Assembly: GCF_014190775.1 (NCBI RefSeq)
Contig: NZ_JACHVP010000003.1
Location: forward strand, 62,001-126,000
Length of the DNA stretch: 64,000 nt
Origin: Leifsonia aquatica
GTDB lineage: Bacteria > Actinomycetota > Actinomycetes > Actinomycetales > Microbacteriaceae
Direction of reading: 5' to 3'
Below the pieces are notes generated by a model, which had not been told where the DNA came from, searched no databases, and saw only the letters and a list, made by a program, of their open reading frames with translations. Every line of letters starts with the position of its first letter. Position 1 is the stretch's first letter. The translations under genes were made by a program, and so were the position numbers. This document shows positions 1 to 7,562 of this stretch, one piece after another.

Positions 1-197
1 CGTACGACATGTGGCTCGACGGGGAGCACATGTCCACGTCGCTCGCCTCCCTCGAGTTCGAGCCCATCGCCGATGGCACCCGCTTCACGCACACCGAGCA
101 CGGCATCTTCTTCGACCGCTTCTGGGCGGACGGCCAGGGGCGCGAGGACGGCACGCGCGGACTCCTCGACGCGTTGGAGAGGTACCTCGCGCGGTAG
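1..197 (+). CDS. SRPBCC/AHSA1-like protein, C-terminal part
   Basis: The window opens inside this gene; the frame is open from base 3 and ends at a TAG, leaving about 64 residues. The visible end has the pattern of the last strand and long C-terminal helix of SRPBCC (START/Bet v1-like, AHSA1) proteins: GTRFTHTEHGIFFDRF, followed by a helix ending DGTRGLLDALERYLAR. In this family the helix closes a hydrophobic ligand cavity. Small actinobacterial members often pair with an ArsR repressor, but the upstream side is not visible. Ligand and role cannot be given from this fragment. Family assignment is fairly safe; an internal methionine at base 9 is not the true start. Confidence 0.6.
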   Translation, partial: YDMWLDGEHMSTSLASLEFEPIADGTRFTHTEHGIFFDRFWADGQGREDGTRGLLDALERYLAR

Positions 198-299
198 GGG
201 AGCGACCGCGGTGACCCATGAGCCGTGGCGGACTTGCGCCGCCCGGCCTTCGAATATGGAGCGCGGGGTAACGGGGCCTCGAGCCAGATGCAGATGCGT

Positions 300-578
300 C
301 CGCCTCCGGTGCAGGCATCTTCCTTCCACGACACGCAAATGCTTTGCGGCGGTGGAGCTTGTCGACGCTGACGACCTGCAGATAGGCGAAGACTCGGCCG
401 TCGGGGTCGATCAGCGACGTTCCGTCGTACACCGGGTAACCCGTTCCCACATTCTCCTTCGGCACGCCGTTGTGGCGGAGAAGGGCTAGGACGTCGAACC
501 GCTCCCTGGCTGGCTCCGCTCCACAAGCGCGTCCTCTCTTTTGGCGAGCGCGTCAATCCGCTGGCGCATTCTGTTCAT
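300..578 (-). pseudogene. Possible frameshifted small gene remnant
   Basis: On the minus strand an ATG at 578 opens a charged helical stretch (MNRMRQRIDALAKREDALVE) that soon leaves frame. The next frame carries a protein-like stretch, RERFDVLALLRHNGVPKENV, continuing with GYPVYDGTSLIDPDGRVFAY and LQVVSVDKLHRR. After that the frame decays into low-quality arginine- and alanine-rich sequence without a clear end. I read this as one small gene broken by a frameshift near position 500 and eroded at its 3' end. I do not recognise the family. The alternative is that both stretches are chance open frames in GC-rich DNA. The rest of 198-635 holds nothing else I can support. Confidence 0.3.
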
Positions 579-635
579 GCGTGTTGAGTTCCCCTCACAT
601 CCTCGTTTGAGGCATGCCGCGCAAAGGAGAGCAGA

Positions 636-1292
636 ATGTCCGACACCACCACGCCGTACGGCGGCCCGGGAGATCAGCAAAGCAAGGCTGACCTTGCTCG
701 CGACCAGGCCGCGCATGTCGCAGATACCGCGACTGACGAAGGCCAACACGTCGTTGAAGTCGCCAAACAGGAAGCCGGAGACGTCGTCGATGAGGCCAAA
801 TCTCAGGCGAGAGACCTATATCAGCAGGCGCAAAGCGAGCTGAGAGACCAGGCGGCCGTCCAGCAGGAGCGCGTCGCATCGGGGCTGCGTGCGATCAGCG
901 ACGAACTTTCGCAAATGGCGGAAGCCTCAGAGTCTCGTGGCGTCGCGAGTGAGTTGGTCCAGCAAGCCGCCGAACGTGCAGGCGGCGTCGCGTCGTGGAT
1001 CGGTCAACGTGATCCAGGCTCCCTGCTAGGTGAGGTCAAGGCGTATGCCCGGCGCAACCCCGGCACGTTCATCGCTGCCGCCGCCGTAGCGGGCGTCCTC
1101 GCTGGGCGCCTGACGCGCTCGCTGACCAGCGGGCCACCGAAGGCAGGCGCGGGAACTTCCGATGACCGGACCGAACAACGCGATCAAGAGTCGACCACCC
1201 CGCGCACGCCGAAGCGTCCACCCACCGCCACCATCATCCCTGCCGACGCCGTCGAAGCCGGGTACGACCCGAACGCCGGTGAACAGTCGTGA
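636..1292 (+). CDS. Helical ElaB/YqjD-like membrane-anchored protein
   Basis: A 218-residue protein starting at ATG 636 behind a good ribosome site (aaaggag). The first 110 residues are an Ala/Glu/Gln/Asp-rich amphipathic region likely to form coiled coils (repeated AxxxADxAxxEGQ-type helices). Around residues 145-165 comes a short glycine/alanine-rich hydrophobic segment (PGTFIAAAAVAGVLAGRLTR), followed by a Pro/Thr-rich tail. This fits the actinobacterial proteins resembling ElaB/YqjD, which sit at the membrane and are often stress-induced. It overlaps the next gene by four bases (GTGA) and heads a compact operon with a holin-like and a DUF3618 protein. Exact function is unknown. Confidence 0.7.
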   Translation: MSDTTTPYGGPGDQQSKADLARDQAAHVADTATDEGQHVVEVAKQEAGDVVDEAKSQARDLYQQAQSELRDQAAVQQERVASGLRAISDELSQMAEASESRGVASELVQQAAERAGGVASWIGQRDPGSLLGEVKAYARRNPGTFIAAAAVAGVLAGRLTRSLTSGPPKAGAGTSDDRTEQRDQESTTPRTPKRPPTATIIPADAVEAGYDPNAGEQS

Positions 1293-1705
1293 CAGACGAG
1301 CCGACACCCTCCGAAGAGAAAGCAGCCACCACTTCCCTCGGTGACCTGCTCGGAGAAGTGACACGGGATCTGTCGACACTGATGCGTCAAGAACTGGAGC
1401 TGGCTAAAGCAGAGTTGCGTCAATCCGCGACGCGCGCTGGAAAAGGTGCGGGCCTGCTCGGCGGCGCCGGTTACGCCGGCCTCGTGGTCCTGTTCTTTCT
1501 TTCGGTGGCGCTGTGGTGGGGGCTGGGATACCTGATCGGCAACGCCTGGTCGGCCGTCATCGTGGCGGCCGTGTGGGGTGTTGTCGGGCTCGTACTGTTC
1601 CTGGTCGGACGGCGCCAGCTGGCATCCATCAAAGGTGTTCCGCAAACCGTCGAGACCATCAAAGAAATGCCAGAGGCACTGAAACGAAATGGAGAAAACC
1701 GATGA
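1289..1705 (+). CDS. Holin-X/YqjE-type phage holin family protein
   Basis: A 138-residue protein starting at GTG 1289 inside the end of the previous gene. Residues 17-50 form an amphipathic helix (LGDLLGEVTRDLSTLMRQEL, then LAKAELRQ). Two hydrophobic segments follow at about residues 55-80 and 85-110, and the C-terminus is charged. This is the usual layout of the actinobacterial holin superfamily III / YqjE (DUF1469) proteins. Despite the name these are chromosomal membrane proteins, not lysis proteins; here there is no phage context. Gene order (ElaB/YqjD-like, holin-like, DUF3618) is a common housekeeping or stress cassette. It is translationally coupled downstream through an ATGA overlap at 1702-1705. 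Confidence 0.75.
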   Translation: MTDEPTPSEEKAATTSLGDLLGEVTRDLSTLMRQELELAKAELRQSATRAGKGAGLLGGAGYAGLVVLFFLSVALWWGLGYLIGNAWSAVIVAAVWGVVGLVLFLVGRRQLASIKGVPQTVETIKEMPEALKRNGENR

Positions 1706-2280
1706 GCGACGACCCGGACGCGATCCGCGCCAACATTGAAAGCACCCGCCGCGAACTGAGCGGCAACGTGGACGCACTAGCCGACAAAGTGACGCCGTCC
1801 AAGATCGCTCACCGCCAGGCCGAGAAGGTGAAGTCCGCTTTCCGATCTGTCACCGAACGCGTCATGGGCTCTGCGGACTCGCCCACGCACTCCGCCCAGA
1901 CGCCCGGCACATCGGTCGGCGACGGCGTCGCCGACGCCGGTAAAGCAATCATCGACAAGGCAGAAGGAAACCCTCTCGCGGTCGGCCTGATCGCATTCGG
2001 AGTCGGCTGGCTCGCTGCGTCTCTCATCCCGGCGAGTAACAAGGAGCGGGCGATCGCGGCGGACGTGAAGGAAGCCGCCCAGCCGCTCCTGAAGGAGGCG
2101 GGCGAGGCGGCCAAGCAGGTCGCGAACGATCTCAAAGAACCGGCGCAAGACGCGGTGAGCGCGGTCGCCGACACCGCAAAGGATGCCGTTGGCACCGTCA
2201 AAGACGAGGCGACAGATTCGGCTCACACGGTCGCAGACGAAGCGAACGAAGCCCGCCACGTCCTCGGCGAGAACACCTGA
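1702..2280 (+). CDS. DUF3618 domain protein
   Basis: A 192-residue protein. I chose ATG 1702 because it overlaps the upstream stop as ATGA. The N-terminus DPDAIRANIESTRRELSGNV with DALADKVTP is the DUF3618 signature. A short hydrophobic segment at about residues 90-110 (NPLAVGLIAFGVGWLAASLI) could anchor it in the membrane. The C-terminal 70 residues are Ala/Asp/Glu/Lys repeats like LEA-type or apolipoprotein-like helices (AVADTAKDAVGTVKDEATDS). It is the third gene of the stress-type operon. The likely role is membrane-associated and structural or stress-related; no enzymatic motif is present. Confidence 0.75.
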   Translation: MSDDPDAIRANIESTRRELSGNVDALADKVTPSKIAHRQAEKVKSAFRSVTERVMGSADSPTHSAQTPGTSVGDGVADAGKAIIDKAEGNPLAVGLIAFGVGWLAASLIPASNKERAIAADVKEAAQPLLKEAGEAAKQVANDLKEPAQDAVSAVADTAKDAVGTVKDEATDSAHTVADEANEARHVLGENT

Positions 2281-2360
2281 GGACGAGGCACGCAGTTCGG
2301 AGGGGGCGTGGACGTGGGCTACATCCCGGCCACGCCCCCGAACCACACCAGGAGGCTAAA

Positions 2361-3398
2361 ATGTCCGACATCGGTGCTAGCGAAGAGCGCAGCAACGCGC
2401 CCGCTCCGGACGACCCGCGCAAGCCGGCCCAGCCCGCCAAGCTGGAAAAGCAGACGTGGATGTTCGTCGTTCGCAAGGCTTTCCGCGAGTTCATCACCGA
2501 CCAGTGCACGGATATCGCCGCTGCGTTGACCTACTACGCGGTCCTCAGCCTCTTCCCTGCCCTGATTGCTCTGGTCTCGCTCCTCGGAGTGTTCGGCCAG
2601 GGCAAAAAGGGGGTAGAGGCGCTGCTGGGGATCATCCAGGACGTCGCCCCGGGTTCGACGGTCGACGTGATCCGCGGTCCGGTGGAGAACTTCGCCAAGT
2701 CGCCCGCCGCGGGAGTCGCCCTCGTGCTCGGCATCGTCATAGCGATCTGGTCCGCATCGGGATACGTCGGCGCATTCGCACGCGGAATGAATCGAATCTA
2801 CGAGATCGACGAGGGACGTCCGTTCTGGAAGCTTAAACCCCAACAGCTGCTCGTCACGATCATCGCAATCGTGCTGATGCTGGTGGTGGCCCTGATCCTT
2901 GTAGTATCCGGGCCAGTCACCAAGTCGCTCGGGAGCGCCCTCGGCATCGGCGAAGTGCCGCAGGTCGTCTGGTCGATCATCAAATGGCCGATTCTGCTCC
3001 TTGTGGTCATATTGATCCTCGCGATCCTGTACTACGCCGCTCCCAACGCGAAGCAGCCCAAATTCCGATGGATGAGTATGGGCGCGCTGATCGCCATCAT
3101 CGTGCTCGCTATCGCAACCCTCCTTTTCGGCTTCTACGTCGCGAACTTCTCGAACTACGACAAAACCTACGGCTCGCTCGCCGGCGTCATCGTCTTCCTG
3201 CTGTGGCTGTGGATAGCCAACCTCGCCCTCCTATTCGGAGCGGAATTTGACGCCGAAGTAGAGCGCGGCCGCGAGCTCCAGGCCGGAATCGAGGCCGAAG
3301 AGCAGATCCAGCTTCCACCACGTGACACCCGTCAGAGCGAGAAGGCGGCGAAGAGGGAGCGGGACTCCATCGCTGACGCAAGCAAACTCCGGGAATAG
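2361..3398 (+). CDS. YihY/BrkB family inner-membrane protein
   Basis: A 345-residue integral membrane protein starting at ATG 2361 behind a strong aggagg site. The N-terminal signature FREFITDQCTDIAAALTYYA plus VLSLFPALIALVSLLG is diagnostic of the YihY/BrkB family, once misnamed ribonuclease BN. About six transmembrane helices are visible, with the family motif YGSLAGVIVFLLWLW near residue 270. The charged C-terminal tail is cytoplasmic by inference. The family is widespread with unsettled function; it is not an RNase. It lies 80 bases after the DUF3618 gene and may be co-transcribed. Its stop codon sits inside a 26-bp tandem duplication. Confidence 0.9.
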   Translation: MSDIGASEERSNAPAPDDPRKPAQPAKLEKQTWMFVVRKAFREFITDQCTDIAAALTYYAVLSLFPALIALVSLLGVFGQGKKGVEALLGIIQDVAPGSTVDVIRGPVENFAKSPAAGVALVLGIVIAIWSASGYVGAFARGMNRIYEIDEGRPFWKLKPQQLLVTIIAIVLMLVVALILVVSGPVTKSLGSALGIGEVPQVVWSIIKWPILLLVVILILAILYYAAPNAKQPKFRWMSMGALIAIIVLAIATLLFGFYVANFSNYDKTYGSLAGVIVFLLWLWIANLALLFGAEFDAEVERGRELQAGIEAEEQIQLPPRDTRQSEKAAKRERDSIADASKLRE

Positions 3399-3423
3399 CT
3401 GACGCAAGCAAACTCCGGGAATA
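3372..3423 (+). repeat. 26-bp perfect tandem duplication across a stop codon
   Basis: Bases 3372-3397 are repeated exactly at 3398-3423 (unit begins gctgacgcaagc and ends ccgggaata). The first copy is the last eight codons of the YihY gene; its TAG stop is created at the junction of the two copies. This is a recent slippage-type duplication. Bases 3424-3593 hold no gene I can support; they contain a hairpin (ccattt/aaatgg arms at about 3436-3454). Confidence 0.9.
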
Positions 3424-3593
3424 AGGGAATCGAACCATTTCGTTGCAAAATGGCTGATCTACCGGGTCGTCCGCTCGAGCTCTTCTGCGTCCCTCAATGA
3501 CAGCATCCGCGCCCAGCAGCACCTCGGCGTCCAGTTTCACCCAATTTGTCGAAGATCGCCGCCGGGCGTGGTCGCACGTGTAGGTGCGCGCTG

Positions 3594-4907
3594 TCAGTGG
3601 AAGGGGCAACCGGACCGCCCGGCGGTCCCTCGCACGCGTCCGCCGGAAGCCGGCTTGGTGGGAAGGCGGCGCCGGTTTACGCGGAGCCCGCCGTCGAGGA
3701 TCGTCAGTCGGGGATCGCTGAGCGCGGTGACGGCGGCAGCGAGCCCCGTGATCGCGAGCTTTTCGCCCGGGCAGCGGTGGCCGGTGGTGACGTCGGCTCC
3801 GCCGTGGGGGATGAACGCGGGGAGTGCCTCGTAGTCGTCGACTCCGGCGAAACGCTCCGGGCGGAAGCACTCGGCCTCGTCCCATGAACGCTCGTCGGTG
3901 TTCGTTCCGAGGATGTCGAGCACCAGTCGGCCGCCAGCCCCGAGCCGCTTGCCGTCGAATTCGACGTCCGTGATCGCCCATCCGGGCAGCATCGGCACGA
4001 ACGGCGCCGTGCGACGGATCTCCTGCGCGAACGCGGTCGCGAGGGGGCCGCCTGTCAGGGCGTCGCGCTCTGCCGACTCGGCGGCGATGCGCTCGCGCCA
4101 CGCCGGCCGGTCGTGCAGTTCTTTCGTGGCGAAGGCCACGAATCGTGCGACGGCGATCATCGGCCGGACGCTGTTCTGGAGTTCGATCCCGGCCAGACGG
4201 GCGGGCAGAAGACCGCCGTCCGGGCCTCGATGTTCGGCCCATTCGCGCAGGGCGGTGTCGTCCGCTGCCGGGAGGGTCCCGGCTCTGACGGCCTCGATCA
4301 GGTGCTGGGCATGTGTATCCGACCAGCGCCTGTTGGCTACGGCGAGCAGGTACTCCGGCGAATAGGGGACGCCGAAGCCGTCGACGATCTGGGCGAGCCG
4401 GGTGGCCCACCTGGTCTGCGCTCGCCGGGTCCCGGGCAGTCCCGCCCAGCGCATGCTCGCACGACCGAATGCGCCCACCGCCGCGTCGTAGGCCGTGTGT
4501 CGTCCGCCGTCGATCCACACGTCCAGCTCGCGCTTCCACTCCTGTTCCAGCAGAGGCGTCATCCGCTCCACCTGTGCGTCTTCGTACGCCACTCGGACGA
4601 ATGTCGCCTTGCGGTGACGGTGCTCGGGCCCGTCGAGGCTGTGAACCGACCCGCTCCCGAATAACGTCCTCTGCACGAGATCGGGCATCGCTCCGTGCCT
4701 CGCCACGACCCGCTCGTCATAGAACAAGCGGACGGCGTCGGTGCCGCGGATGAACAGGGCCTCGTCACCGAGCAGCCGCATCGGGGCCGATCGAGCGCCG
4801 TCACGCGCCCGTCTCCAGATGCGCCCACCGAAGCCGTAACCGCGGGTCAGCAACGAGACCGAGTCGTCGACGCGCCGGCGGACGATGCCTGCGGGAACGT
4901 CGGTCAT
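3594..4907 (-). CDS. CYP152-type fatty acid peroxygenase cytochrome P450
   Basis: A 437-residue P450 of the H2O2-using CYP152 class, which hydroxylates or decarboxylates fatty acids without a reductase. The heme-ligand loop is GHRCPGEKLAI with Cys379. The class-specific Arg-Pro pair that binds the substrate carboxylate is R248-P249 (NSVRPMIAVARFVAFATKEL). The family normally has no oxygen-activating acid-threonine pair, and none is seen in helix I. Residue 89 (GSGSVHSLDGPEH) aligns by eye with the position that is His in the decarboxylase OleT and Gln in P450-BSbeta; here it is His. ATG 4907 overlaps the upstream dehydrogenase stop as ATGA, so the two are co-expressed. Soluble cytoplasmic protein of normal length. 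Confidence 0.85.
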   Translation of the reverse strand: MTDVPAGIVRRRVDDSVSLLTRGYGFGGRIWRRARDGARSAPMRLLGDEALFIRGTDAVRLFYDERVVARHGAMPDLVQRTLFGSGSVHSLDGPEHRHRKATFVRVAYEDAQVERMTPLLEQEWKRELDVWIDGGRHTAYDAAVGAFGRASMRWAGLPGTRRAQTRWATRLAQIVDGFGVPYSPEYLLAVANRRWSDTHAQHLIEAVRAGTLPAADDTALREWAEHRGPDGGLLPARLAGIELQNSVRPMIAVARFVAFATKELHDRPAWRERIAAESAERDALTGGPLATAFAQEIRRTAPFVPMLPGWAITDVEFDGKRLGAGGRLVLDILGTNTDERSWDEAECFRPERFAGVDDYEALPAFIPHGGADVTTGHRCPGEKLAITGLAAAVTALSDPRLTILDGGLRVNRRRLPTKPASGGRVRGTAGRSGCPFH

Positions 4908-6131
4908 CCCTCTGCACCGCCCTGGGCGTCGACGATCGTCTTGATCCAGCCGTCCTCGCGGCGGTCGAAGCTCCGGTACGCGGCGATGATGTCGGGGACG
5001 TCGACCTGCTGCGTGATGAAGGGGACGGGATCGAACAGCCCGGCGGCGACGAGATCCACGAGCTGCGGCGTGACGGCACGGTGGTTGCAGTTGCCCATGC
5101 GGATGGTGAGGTTCTTGTTCATCGCCTCGCCGATGGGGTAGCTGGTGAGCTGCGGCGGGTACACGCCGATGATGCCGATCCGTCCGGCTTTGGCCACGCT
5201 CTCGACTCCCCAGCGGGCGGCCTGGGTCGGGGCGTCGCCCGGCACCCATTGATCGCCCTGCGGGTCCGCGTCCGGTGCGACCTGCTGCACCTCGGCGGCG
5301 AACTCATCGGCGAGCTCGTCGGCTGCAGGCGCGGCGGGACCTCGCTGCGGTCGCTGGGCATCCACGCCGACCGCGTCGATGACGGCGTCCACCCCGGCGC
5401 CGCGGGTCAGGTCGAGGAGCGTGTTCACCGGGTCCTCGGCGTTGAAATCGATGACCTCGGCGTTCTGAGCGAGCGATTGCGCGAGACGCGTATCGATCCC
5501 GTCGACCGAGAACACCCTGCCGGCTCCCTGCCGGAACGCGGATGCGATCGCGAGCTGTCCGACGATCCCAGCGCCGAAGACCGGGACGGTGTCCCCGCGT
5601 CGCACCCCGGCGAGTTCTGCACCGAACCAGGCCGTCGGAAAGATGTCCGAGAGCAGGATCGCCTGCTCATCACTGACGGCGTCGGGGACCGGGATCAGAG
5701 TGTGCGACGCCCACGGGGATTCGCGCGTACTCGGCCTGCAGACCGTGGACCGGACCTGTGCTCTCCGGGCCGCCGAAGAACGCCGTGCCTGCCGTGGGCC
5801 CGTTGGCGTTGGCGACGTCGCACTGGGCGGGGTTTCCTCTGCGGCACTGCGCACACACGCCGCACGAGATGGTGGAGCAGACGATGACGCGGTCGCCCGG
5901 AGAGAACCCCCGCACCTCGTCGCCGACCTCCGTCACCACGCCGATTGCTTCGTGGCCGAGGACGGTCCCGGGAACCATGCCGGCCATCGTCCCGCGGACC
6001 ATGTGCAGATCTGTGCCGCAGATCGCGCTGGTCGTGATACGCACGATCGCGTCCGTGGGCTCAGGGATTCCCGGGTCCGGGACCGTGTCCAGCCGGATAT
6101 CACCGACACCATGCCATATGACTGCTTTCAC
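4904..6131 (-). pseudogene. Zinc-dependent alcohol dehydrogenase, single frameshift
   Basis: Two minus-strand frames together make one medium-chain dehydrogenase. The first (from ATG 6131) has the catalytic zinc residues CGTDLH and GHEAIG and the structural zinc cluster CGVCAQCRRGNPAQC. It runs to YARIPV near 5720 and then drifts. The second, from about 5715 to the stop at 4904, carries HTLIPVPDAVSDEQAILLSD, the nucleotide fold GAGIVGQLA and the long FdhA-like insertion typical of glutathione-independent formaldehyde dehydrogenase relatives. One extra G in a GGG run near 5710-5718 explains the break. It is either a recent pseudogene or a sequencing error. Its likely substrate is an alcohol or aldehyde. 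It precedes the P450 in the same operon. Confidence 0.8.
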
Positions 6132-6293
6132 GAGTGCGCTCCTCCATGTCCTGCTGTCGTCGTCGACTCCGTTTGTACGCCGAAGTCGAGACCTCGGCTA
6201 CCGCGCATCCAAGCCGCGGCCGAGTCCACGGTGTCTTTCCGGCATCGTGCCGACGGATTGTACGGTTGTGCGGGCCGGAGTACGGTCCGCTGC

Positions 6294-6743
6294 ATGAGCG
6301 ATGAGAACGAGCGCCCGCCATCGGATTCCCTGACGACAATGCCTGGGGAAGAGGAGCACGAGAGCGTCGGCGGAGCAGCGCCGGGAGGGGCGCCGGTGGA
6401 GCGGACGGAGGATGCCGTGACGAACGATGGAGCCCAGGGTGGAGACTTTAGTGTCAGCGTCGCCGATGACGAGCTGACCCCGAGCAACCCGCCGTCAACA
6501 GGAGACGACACCTCCGCGTTGACAGACGATGAACTCACGCGCAAAGATCGCGCGTATAGTCCCGGGAGCGACCGTGAGACCGAGCAGAAGCAGCACGTTG
6601 ACTCGGACGTCGAGGGGGTCAAGCAGCTGCCCGGAACGGGAGGCCCCGACGATGCCGGTGATGTCGACGTCCCCGGCGATCACCTCGATCCGGCCGTCAT
6701 CGCTGCGCGTTCCTCTGTCAAACATCGACAGGAGGATGCGTAA
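6294..6743 (+). CDS. Acidic hypothetical protein
   Basis: A 149-residue, strongly acidic, Gly/Asp/Glu-rich protein starting at ATG 6294, divergent from the dehydrogenase/P450 operon with a 160-bp shared promoter region. It has no transmembrane segment, cysteine cluster or catalytic motif, and looks intrinsically disordered (for example TRKDRAYSPGSDRETEQKQH). The last part, GDVDVPGDHLDPAVIAARSS, is the most ordered-looking. Proteins of this type are common and uncharacterised in Microbacteriaceae. Codon use looks genuine, with GC-rich third positions kept across the whole frame. I do not recognise a function. Confidence 0.5.
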   Translation: MSDENERPPSDSLTTMPGEEEHESVGGAAPGGAPVERTEDAVTNDGAQGGDFSVSVADDELTPSNPPSTGDDTSALTDDELTRKDRAYSPGSDRETEQKQHVDSDVEGVKQLPGTGGPDDAGDVDVPGDHLDPAVIAARSSVKHRQEDA

Positions 6744-6929
6744 GCTTGCGTGATCCGGGCCGATCAACGGATGGGATCATCTCCGTAGCCCCTGCCATCG
6801 GCGGCGGCAGCGGAGCAGGACGTCTCGGACGCTTGACGAGAACTCGACTTCGCTGTCGAGACCATCCTGCGCGGCGCGCAGTGACTGCGGACCCCAAACA
6901 GCGGTGTGGATTAAGAGGCGCATGCCTCA

Positions 6930-7330
6930 TCGATGATTGTCATCTTGGTCACGTGGCTGATGCGTCACCGATCCACATGCGGATCTGTGACGGCGATCCA
7001 TCCTGTTCGAGTGCCGTACCTGATCAGGCGCGCTTCGTCGGATCTGGCGAACAATCGTGCTGGTCTTTTGCGTCCAAACTGCACCCGGTCGAAACGGCTC
7101 TATCGAACACCGCACGTCGCCCCGCCTTCGGCGAAATCACCCTGAGCAGCGCGATCACGTCGCAACGAGACTTTGGCGCGAGGTCTGGATGGTCCTGATC
7201 GTTGAGTCCGCGCACCGTGTCACTGTCCGGTCGATGATGTCGATGACGTTCCGACCTCCCAACTCGGTAACGTCCCCCAGCACCGCCCCAACCGCTCTTC
7301 CGACGCCCCTTCGGCCGCAGTACGCTGCCT
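6930..7330 (-). pseudogene. Decayed paralogue of the gene at 20.6 kb
   Basis: The minus strand carries shifted frames that match the C-terminal half of the intact protein at 20575-21102. IEPFRPGAVWTQKTSTIVRQ here corresponds to VEPLRPDAVWTRRSTTYVVE there, and RVISPKAGRRAVFD corresponds to RVITLEVGKRAVFD. The DNA also matches, for example a shared tcgaacaccgc block and tcgatgacgt block, in the same order and spacing. Several frameshifts and the missing N-terminal half show that it is dead. The similarity fades at about 7325-7330, just before the IS110 upstream end. The remaining bases 6744-6929 show nothing I can support. Confidence 0.7.
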
Positions 7331-7332
7331 AA

Positions 7333-7562
7333 GTCAGGCAAACCCAACGTATTCGAACGCATACGACGTCATCTGGCGTGACCGTCGCTATCAACGCCTG
7401 TAGTGGCGCTCGCTCCGGCATGCATATCCCGGTTCGTCGTTGGAGCAGTTCAGACAGTTGAGCCGTCCCGTTCACCTGTCCCGGCTACGGTTCACGAACG
7501 TGCAGCAGACCGACGCGCCACTCTCCCGAGAGGCTCCCGAATCGAAACCGTCTCGACCCGTC
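7333..7562 (+). ncRNA. Candidate bridge-RNA region of the IS110 element
   Basis: IS110-group elements encode a structured bridge RNA in the non-coding end upstream of the transposase, with loops that pair with donor and target DNA. Here about 230 bases separate the end of the relic from the conserved transposase core. The track of an earlier ATG (7440) through this stretch gives an unconserved 40-residue extension, so the region is probably non-coding. No fold was computed; the call rests on position, length and family knowledge. Confidence 0.3.

Noticed and set aside
1289-1705. Prophage call from the holin-family protein
   Set aside because: Holin-X/YqjE proteins are ordinary chromosomal membrane proteins, and no phage structural, lysis or integrase gene is nearby.
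3424-3480. Minus-strand tRNA-like pieces (ggtagatcag, a 6-bp stem with 7-base loop, ggttcgattccc)
   Set aside because: There is no complete cloverleaf: the acceptor stem is missing, the anticodon loop lacks U33, and the arms are not spaced correctly. At most a degraded tRNA fragment or attachment remnant.
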